From contig NZ_JAUMKB010000009.1 in the NCBI RefSeq assembly GCF_030519375.1, positions 1-64,000 on the forward strand: a stretch of DNA of 64,000 nt, in the 5' to 3' direction. The position numbers were made by a program, and so were the translations under genes. This document shows, piece by piece, positions 59,102-64,000 of this stretch. The notes beneath the pieces are model-generated. The model was not told the origin of the DNA. It saw nothing but the letters and a program-made list of their open reading frames with translations, and did not search any database. The stretch's first letter is position 1, and each line of letters starts with the position of its first letter. The stretch is from Mucilaginibacter tolerans. GTDB lineage: Bacteria > Bacteroidota > Bacteroidia > Sphingobacteriales > Sphingobacteriaceae.

Positions 59102-60880
59102 TCAGACTAATATACTAAGCCTCAGCTCAGAAATGGACAATTCGTGCAAAATTTTATCACGATAATCTATACTGAAACGTTTCATCTTAGGTATTAATTG
59201 CCTGTAATAATCGATACCCTGCCTAAGTTGCTGCTTAAAGCTTTCGAGGTACTTAGCTTTCTTTTCACTTAATGCCAGCTTATTGTTAGCGATTTCTTTA
59301 GCTAAATAATCGATGTACAGATTAAGCTCATTAATAAAAACATTGCTTCTGTCAGATTTTTTCAAAAGATCATTCTTTCCATAAATGTGCCCTATCATCT
59401 CATCAAGTGAATATGTTCTTGAAAAATAGGCCAGGTTAGGTCCAGGGCAGATTGATACGCCGATCTTCTCCCGGGGCCTCAGCATATCGTTTTTAATATA
59501 GACTGAAGCAGCCAATCCTTCGCATAAACAAACTTTTTCCGTGATTTTGTCAAACTCTTTTTGATATTCCGCGTCCGTCAATTCACAGGTATCCAACTGC
59601 GTTATCTTTAAGCGTTGATATTCCCTGGATGCTGTACAAATAGGCCGTTCGGTAAACTCAGTGTTACTGCACAGATACTTTTTAGTACATGGGCTGCCCG
59701 GGCGATTTTGGGCTATGCGGTGCAGCCGTTGTTTTTCAATGCCGCTGCCTCTAAAATTATTAAACAACACCCCCAACGGCGACACATTGCTTAAATAGAA
59801 ATCTTCACGCCCGGCATCTGCTAACTGTTGTAAAGTATCTTTATCAACATTAGTAGCTTCGGGGACTAACAAAAATGGGCTCCCCCAGCCTGTACTATCT
59901 AATTGGTAATATTTACGCAGAAAGTTATCCTCATCAGCCGTCCCGATACCACCTTGTGCGCTAATCTTTTGCTGAGGAATTTCCAATACGTCCCGGCCTT
60001 TTGCGGTTAGAGCACCACGGTATATTTCATATAATTCAGACCTCATGGCCGAACGGAAAACCTTGAACTCTTCTAATATTGGTCCCAATAATAAACCATC
60101 GGTGGCAAATGCATGACCGCCACAATTCAACCCTGATTCAATACGAAACTCGGAAACCCAGATACCTTTTTTTGCCAATACCTTAGCTTGTACAATTGCC
60201 GAGCGGTAGTTACTTACCTTCAAAATGACTTTTTTACGAAATTTCCCGTTTGCATCGGGATAAAAATCATCGAACGCCTCAAGATAGCTAAATAACTTTG
60301 GATTCATCCCGGCCGAAATGACCACTGATGATTCCAGATCGCTTTCAGCAAAACCTCTTAGTGCGGCCAGCGCATCTGTATTTTCATCACCACTGTACTT
60401 ACCGTGCTTATCGTAATTCAGCTTATCCACCTTCGCCATGATATTTACATCTATTGCTCCTTTCGTTATCCGGTTTTTCAATACCTGCTCAAAAAGATTT
60501 TTCACACTCCCTTCTTCATACTCGTCCAGTAGATCATAGCCTTGTTTCAATACGGAATCGTCGGGCAGTAAATTAAAATAGCGTTCAATGTCACTCCCCG
60601 CCTCATATAGCTCCTCCCTAAGTTTTGAAAACTGATCATTCACCAACCTGTTTAAGAGATTTAAATAAGCCGTGATACGTCGCGCTCTGCTGTCGTGTTC
60701 CGATTTTTGGATGGGGATGTATTCTAAATCATTTTGTTTACAATGATAGTCCCGCATACGCTCTGTTAATTCATCGTCAACGATAGAAACTACGGATGAA
60801 ATACCATAACGGGCAACTTTTAATGGGGTATCTATAGAATAAGCAAGCCCCAAAACGGGTATATGAAAAGTATGTGACAT
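59102..60880 (-). CDS. Unfamiliar 592-aa Cys-rich protein with flavin-type TIM-barrel marks
   Basis: I do not know a name for it. The N-terminal part opens FHIPVLGLAYSIDTPLKVAR. The middle has TIM-barrel-like strands (SSVVISAGMNPK, KKGIWVSEFRIESGLNCGGH, KISAQGGIGTADEDNFLRKY) reminiscent of FMN-dependent nitronate monooxygenase or PfaD-type barrels. The C-terminal third has a Cys cluster (PGSPCTKKYLCSN, RPICTAS, CLCEGLAASV, SICPGPNLAY) that could hold an Fe-S cluster or zinc, and ends in a Lys-rich helical segment. No signal peptide. It sits in the low-oxygen cluster with YoaK downstream. Function unknown. Confidence 0.75.
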   Translation of the reverse strand: MSHTFHIPVLGLAYSIDTPLKVARYGISSVVSIVDDELTERMRDYHCKQNDLEYIPIQKSEHDSRARRITAYLNLLNRLVNDQFSKLREELYEAGSDIERYFNLLPDDSVLKQGYDLLDEYEEGSVKNLFEQVLKNRITKGAIDVNIMAKVDKLNYDKHGKYSGDENTDALAALRGFAESDLESSVVISAGMNPKLFSYLEAFDDFYPDANGKFRKKVILKVSNYRSAIVQAKVLAKKGIWVSEFRIESGLNCGGHAFATDGLLLGPILEEFKVFRSAMRSELYEIYRGALTAKGRDVLEIPQQKISAQGGIGTADEDNFLRKYYQLDSTGWGSPFLLVPEATNVDKDTLQQLADAGREDFYLSNVSPLGVLFNNFRGSGIEKQRLHRIAQNRPGSPCTKKYLCSNTEFTERPICTASREYQRLKITQLDTCELTDAEYQKEFDKITEKVCLCEGLAASVYIKNDMLRPREKIGVSICPGPNLAYFSRTYSLDEMIGHIYGKNDLLKKSDRSNVFINELNLYIDYLAKEIANNKLALSEKKAKYLESFKQQLRQGIDYYRQLIPKMKRFSIDYRDKILHELSISELRLSILV

Positions 60881-60910
60881 AATTTTAATTGGTTAAGTGA
60901 AGCAGTATAA

Positions 60911-60934
60911 AAAAAGCGGCGTGGGCCGCTTTTT
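60911..60934 (-). terminator. Intrinsic terminator after the 113-aa gene
   Basis: AAAAAGCGGC / GCCGCTTTTT with loop GTGG, 10-bp stem with A/T runs on both sides. It lies between the stop at 60956 and the next gene start at 60880. Confidence 0.8.
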
Positions 60935-60955
60935 CAATTATCCAGATACGATTTG

Positions 60956-61297
60956 TCAAATCAACACAGCAATGGTCATTAATACCTGGATCAATACGCT
61001 TGCTGCTGATAAAAGTAAAACGCTTCGGATACCAGCACCGCCCATACAGGCAATAATACTGGTGAAAAAGCAGGTTAAAGTGATCAGCAGCACTATAATT
61101 GGAGCATTATAATAGTACATTAAAAATGCCGGTAGTGGCAAAAAGAATATACCCTGCACCACCAGTGCTAAAAAATACCACATAGTTTTTCTTTCGTGCT
61201 GACTATCAGCAAACGCAATGAATCTATCCCATATACTAACGTTTGTATCACTGGTATTAGCCCAGGTTGCAGGTACATTTGTTTTTATCGTTGCCAT
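60956..61297 (-). CDS. Small membrane protein of the low-oxygen cluster
   Basis: 113 aa with a soluble N-terminus of about 40 residues (WDRFIAFADSQHERKT) and three hydrophobic segments (WYFLALVVQGIFFLPLPAFL, IIVLLITLTCFFTSIIACMG and IRSVLLLSAASVLIQVLMTI). No family recognised. An FNR-like box (61353-61366) lies 56 nt upstream of its start, so it may be oxygen-regulated. Confidence 0.65.
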   Translation of the reverse strand: MATIKTNVPATWANTSDTNVSIWDRFIAFADSQHERKTMWYFLALVVQGIFFLPLPAFLMYYYNAPIIVLLITLTCFFTSIIACMGGAGIRSVLLLSAASVLIQVLMTIAVLI

Positions 61298-61352
61298 AAT
61301 TCTTTGTTTTTTATTTCTGATGCAAATGTCCCGGTTTATGTCCGGTTAGGCA

Positions 61353-61366
61353 TTGATGTCCGTCAA
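61353..61366. promoter_or_regulatory. FNR-like box upstream of the 113-aa gene
   Basis: TTGAT-GTCC-GTCAA matches the FNR consensus TTGAT-N4-ATCAA in 9 of 10 fixed positions and lies 56 nt upstream of a minus-strand start. Confidence 0.6.
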
Positions 61367-61394
61367 CCTAAAAGATGATCTTAATCACAAAACA

Positions 61395-62081
61395 CTAGTT
61401 GCAAATGGCAGTGGCGTCTTTAATCGATGGGCTCAGATAAGGAATATTGAGATCCATCCCACGAAGGATGAACCAAAAGCCTAGGCAAACCATCAGGTAT
61501 GGTAATGCTTTGTTTACGCGTCTGCGAAAAGTAACGTTCATAAAACCTGAGCTAATCGTTGCTGCCAGCATTAAAGGGAACGTACCCGCGCCAAACCAAA
61601 ACATGTATTGTGCAGCAGATAAGGGTGAAGCGGTATTGATAGCGCCTACTAACGCCAGGTAAACAAATCCGCAGGGTAAAAAACCATTGAGCACACCTAC
61701 GGCAAAATTACCTGCCCGGTGCTGTATGGCATAATTAATGGCTTTGCTTACTGGTGCAAGGAATTTGGAAGACGCTTTGCCGTTGAAAAACTTAAGCTTA
61801 AACATCCTCGAAAAACCAGCCAAAACTATTAAAAGCCCACTGGCAAGGCTGATGCCCTGCTGCAAGCCGGATATCCAAAGCTGCCTGCCGATGAAGCCGA
61901 TCAAAAAACCCAATGCAGTGTAAGAAAGCACCCGGCCCAGGTTGTAAAGAAATTTATCGGCCACAAGCGATAACCAGCCTTTTTGCGAAGCGGGTATAGC
62001 AAAGGCCAGTGGCCCACACATGCCGATACAGTGCAAACTGCCAAACAATCCTACAAAAAATGCAATCTCATTAACATTCAT
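61395..62081 (-). CDS. Sulfite exporter TauE/SafE-family protein of cbb3 cluster
   Basis: 228 aa with about six membrane helices and the motif GSLHCIGMCGPLAFAIP near the N-terminus, characteristic of the UreH/DsbD-like TM proteins encoded with cbb3 oxidase genes. The HCIGMCGP segment has been suggested to bind copper or act in redox. Likely involved in metal or thiol handling during oxidase assembly. It overlaps ccoH by 4 nt (TGA/ATG), so it is translationally coupled. Confidence 0.85.
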   Translation of the reverse strand: MNVNEIAFFVGLFGSLHCIGMCGPLAFAIPASQKGWLSLVADKFLYNLGRVLSYTALGFLIGFIGRQLWISGLQQGISLASGLLIVLAGFSRMFKLKFFNGKASSKFLAPVSKAINYAIQHRAGNFAVGVLNGFLPCGFVYLALVGAINTASPLSAAQYMFWFGAGTFPLMLAATISSGFMNVTFRRRVNKALPYLMVCLGFWFILRGMDLNIPYLSPSIKDATAICN

Positions 62082-62512
62082 GGTAAAAATATTTCACGTT
62101 GATATAAATACTTTTTGCCCTTGCTTTGCCATTCGACTGTTACCTGCCATTGTCCTGAAGCAAATTTCTCGAGCGGAATAGCCGCCTTATCAACCCCATT
62201 TGACTGGAACGCAAGCACTCTATCCTGCTCAGGATCAGAAGGCCTTTCAAAACGGATGTGTCCCGCAGAGGCACCGGCAAATTGTATCAGCATGCGTTTA
62301 TTTTCCAGTTTGCATCGTGGTGCTGCATTGTCGGTGATTACCTGCTTCTCTTTAGCATATACCGAATCGTACGCCAGCCCTTTTTCATAGTACTGCCGGT
62401 CATAATCGCCCGGTGAATCCCTGAACATTTGTACACCTAAAACAACAATGAAGGCGACAAATGCTGTCATGCCAATGGCAATCCCGTTACCCCAGTTTAA
62501 TTTAATCTTCAT
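62078..62512 (-). CDS. ccoH: FixH/CcoH family cbb3 oxidase assembly protein
   Basis: 144 aa from the ATG giving MKIKLNWGNGIAIGMTAF; another Met is one codon upstream and the longer frame is not needed. A single membrane helix (about 8-30) is followed by a periplasmic FixH domain (DYDRQYYEKGLAYDSVYAKE, IPLEKFASGQWQVTVEWQSKGKKYL). It helps assemble cbb3 oxidase together with CcoG and the copper P-type ATPase. Overlaps the ccoG 3' end. Confidence 0.88.
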   Translation of the reverse strand: MKIKLNWGNGIAIGMTAFVAFIVVLGVQMFRDSPGDYDRQYYEKGLAYDSVYAKEKQVITDNAAPRCKLENKRMLIQFAGASAGHIRFERPSDPEQDRVLAFQSNGVDKAAIPLEKFASGQWQVTVEWQSKGKKYLYQREIFLP

Positions 62513-63887
62513 CATATGGCCCGATAAAAGTTGTGCTAATGGTGTTGAGCACTTTGTTTTGCTCAACTACTTTTAGTTTGATATCTGTTTTGGTGGCGCG
62601 GATGCTCTTAGCTGGCAGCATCAGGAAAAAGACCGCTTTAGTGGCGCTCTCTTTTTCTAATGCACCGGGCGCCTGTATATATTTAATTTTCACCTGCGGA
62701 TCATCAGTCACCAGTTTTATATTTTGTATTTTGTTGGTCTTGTTGATAATATCTGCATTATAAATATTACTTATATAATTGTCCGGTTGTTCCTGGTACA
62801 ACATACCTGCCGAACGCATTACAGTTACATCTACATCCTGCCGCTGGTAAATAAAGTAAGCCAACACTCCAAACAATACTACAATGATGGCACTATAAGC
62901 TTTCATACGGCTGGTAAATGACGGCTTCTTATTCTCTTCGATCATTTCTTCGGAATAAAAGCCGATCAGGTTCAAATCGCGGTGTATCTTTTCCATCACC
63001 TGGTTGCAGGCGTCGATACACATGGTGCAGTTTACGCATTCCAGTTGTGCACCTTTGCGAATATCAATCCCGGTAGGACAAACATCTACACACAAGCCGC
63101 AATCTACGCAGTCGCCTTTGGGTGTAACGTCTTTCCTTGACAGCTTTCCCCTTGGCTCACCGCGTTTATAATTGTAGGCTACCATTAAGGTATGTTTATC
63201 AGTAAGTACACCTTGCAGGCGACCATAGGGACAAATTACCGTACAGACCAACTCACGTACCCGGCTATAAACCAGGTAGAATATGACAGTAAATACCCAA
63301 ATACTGATGAAGCCTACTATGTGCTGACTGATTGGCTCAGTTGCTATCTTTATCAGGTTCTCGCTTCCAATAACGTAAGCGAGAAACGTATTAGCGATCA
63401 TGAAAGACAGCACTACAAAAATGGTGTGCTTGGCTGTTTTCTTAACGATCTTTTCGCGGCTCAAGGGACCTTCATCCAGCTTGCGACGATATTTGGCATC
63501 CCCCTCTATCCATATTTCTATCTTGCGGAAGACCATTTCCATAAATATGGTTTGGGGGCATATCCATCCGCAAAAAATCCGGCCAAATGCCATGGTGAAA
63601 AACACAATGCATACGATAAATGCCAACATCGCCAGCACGAAGAGGAAAAAGTCCTGCGGCCAGAATACCTGGCCCAGCAGGACAAATCGCCTCTCCATCA
63701 CATTAATCAGCAACAAAGGTTCGCCGTTTATCCGCAAAAACGGCCCTGCAAAAAACAGAATAAGATATATATAGCTTAACCAGTTGCGGTAGTTGTAAAA
63801 CTTCCCCTTCCTGATAATAGGATACATCCACCTGCGCTTTCCCTTCTCCGTGGTTTGTGGCTGCTCCGCTAATTCTGTATTTAACAT
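62502..63887 (-). CDS. ccoG: Cytochrome c oxidase accessory protein CcoG (FixG/RdxA)
   Basis: 461 aa membrane Fe-S protein. About five membrane helices with CGWICPQTIFMEMVFRKIEI (loop Cys residues), then two ferredoxin motifs CVDCGLCVDVCP and CVNCTMCIDACN, and a C-terminal Ig-like domain (about 350-460). CcoG reduces copper or delivers electrons during cbb3 oxidase maturation in known systems. Starts at ATG with a polar N-terminus. The preceding gene is the end of ccoP, giving the order ccoP-ccoG-ccoH-tauE. Confidence 0.95.
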   Translation of the reverse strand: MLNTELAEQPQTTEKGKRRWMYPIIRKGKFYNYRNWLSYIYLILFFAGPFLRINGEPLLLINVMERRFVLLGQVFWPQDFFLFVLAMLAFIVCIVFFTMAFGRIFCGWICPQTIFMEMVFRKIEIWIEGDAKYRRKLDEGPLSREKIVKKTAKHTIFVVLSFMIANTFLAYVIGSENLIKIATEPISQHIVGFISIWVFTVIFYLVYSRVRELVCTVICPYGRLQGVLTDKHTLMVAYNYKRGEPRGKLSRKDVTPKGDCVDCGLCVDVCPTGIDIRKGAQLECVNCTMCIDACNQVMEKIHRDLNLIGFYSEEMIEENKKPSFTSRMKAYSAIIVVLFGVLAYFIYQRQDVDVTVMRSAGMLYQEQPDNYISNIYNADIINKTNKIQNIKLVTDDPQVKIKYIQAPGALEKESATKAVFFLMLPAKSIRATKTDIKLKVVEQNKVLNTISTTFIGPYDED

Positions 63888-63916
63888 CCCTTTTATTCTT
63901 AAATATTATTTATCGT

Positions 63917-64000
63917 TTATTTCACCACCATTGCTGTCTTGGCTTTTGCCTCTTTGTCTGAAGCCGAGCCATCGTTATCAGCCATTTTGGTACCTTGTGG
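63917..64000 (-). CDS. ccoP: Partial CDS: C-terminal end of cbb3 oxidase subunit CcoP (probable)
   Basis: Only the last 27 codons and the TAA are in the window, reading PQGTKMADNDGSASDKEAKA then KTAMVVK. Short Asp/Ser/Lys/Ala tails of this kind after a PQG motif end Bacteroidota CcoP proteins. Position directly upstream of ccoG supports this. The heme-binding part lies beyond the window, so the call is probable only. Confidence 0.55.
   Translation of the reverse strand, partial: PQGTKMADNDGSASDKEAKAKTAMVVK

Noticed and set aside
1..64000. CRISPR arrays, rRNA genes or further tRNAs
   Set aside because: No regular repeat-spacer structure and no rRNA segment was found; the nonamer arrays have no spacers. 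Only one tRNA was seen, apart from the attR partial.

Overview
The window reads as chromosomal DNA of a Bacteroidota, most likely family Sphingobacteriaceae (Mucilaginibacter/Pedobacter-like; the genus is inference). Reasons: promoters of the Bacteroidota type (TTTG-N19-TAnnTTTG, clearest before rpsF), an almost complete absence of Shine-Dalgarno sequences (rplI is the exception), many secreted proteins with N-terminal MKK..AQ signal peptides, TPR-type sensor kinases, VirE_N/BT4734-type primase in a mobile element, a primary-type sigma factor lacking region 1.1, and a Bacteroidota-style CcoG/CcoH/TauE cbb3 oxidase module.

Layout. 0.25-5.0 kb: two tandem paralogous TPR sensor histidine kinases. 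5-9.5 kb: a catalytic/non-catalytic M16 peptidase pair, an OsmC-like protein and an OYE-type flavin reductase. 9.6-15.8 kb: antiporter, SSB, SDR, aromatic amino acid hydroxylase, flippase-like membrane protein. 15.9-17.9 kb: agmatine-to-putrescine genes aguB-aguA. 18-22.4 kb: tyrosine/homogentisate catabolism (FAH, HGO, HPPD), which with the hydroxylase at 12.8-14.6 kb makes a Phe-Tyr-homogentisate-fumarylacetoacetate route. 22.4-31.9 kb: DNA alkylation repair, a YciI gene broken by a stop, PAS kinase, manA, icd, beta-barrel protein, dnaX. 32.5-33.7 kb: rpsF-rpsR-rplI with a textbook promoter and leader hairpin. 33.8-39.6 kb: mtgA, hydrolase, small hypotheticals and a two-gene membrane Fe-S oxidoreductase.

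39.75-49.22 kb: a 9.4-kb integrative element inserted at the 3' end of tRNA-Phe(GAA). It has an imperfect 23-nt tRNA-end duplication, a perfect 19-nt repeat near both ends, tyrosine recombinase, HTH protein, RepA-like ATPase, primase, and AT-rich cargo: two secreted proteins, an uncharacterised two-gene unit and a retropepsin-like protease. No relaxase or conjugation gene is visible, so it looks more like a satellite or replicating island than a conjugative element. Its cargo is the best candidate here for an undescribed (possibly defence) module.

49.3-53.2 kb: YjdM, an MFS exporter, a hydrolase and an RpoD-like sigma factor. 53.6-64 kb: a low-oxygen module. A FixL-type heme-PAS kinase with every examined heme-pocket residue except one conservative change sits next to a response regulator whose receiver is fused directly to an FNR/CRP-type DNA-binding module (FixJ and FixK in one chain). 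Downstream are D-lactate dehydrogenase, oxygen-independent HemN, a YoaK protein, an unfamiliar Cys-rich barrel protein, and the cbb3 accessory genes tauE-like/ccoH/ccoG with the end of ccoP at the window edge. TGAT-N4-RTCA boxes occur before the kinase, ldhA and a small membrane protein and fit the regulator's recognition helix.

Intergenic DNA is unusually rich in short-period repeats (GTTG-N5 nonamers, TTCGAAAT arrays, TGTTCGTTC elements), mostly as inverted pairs.
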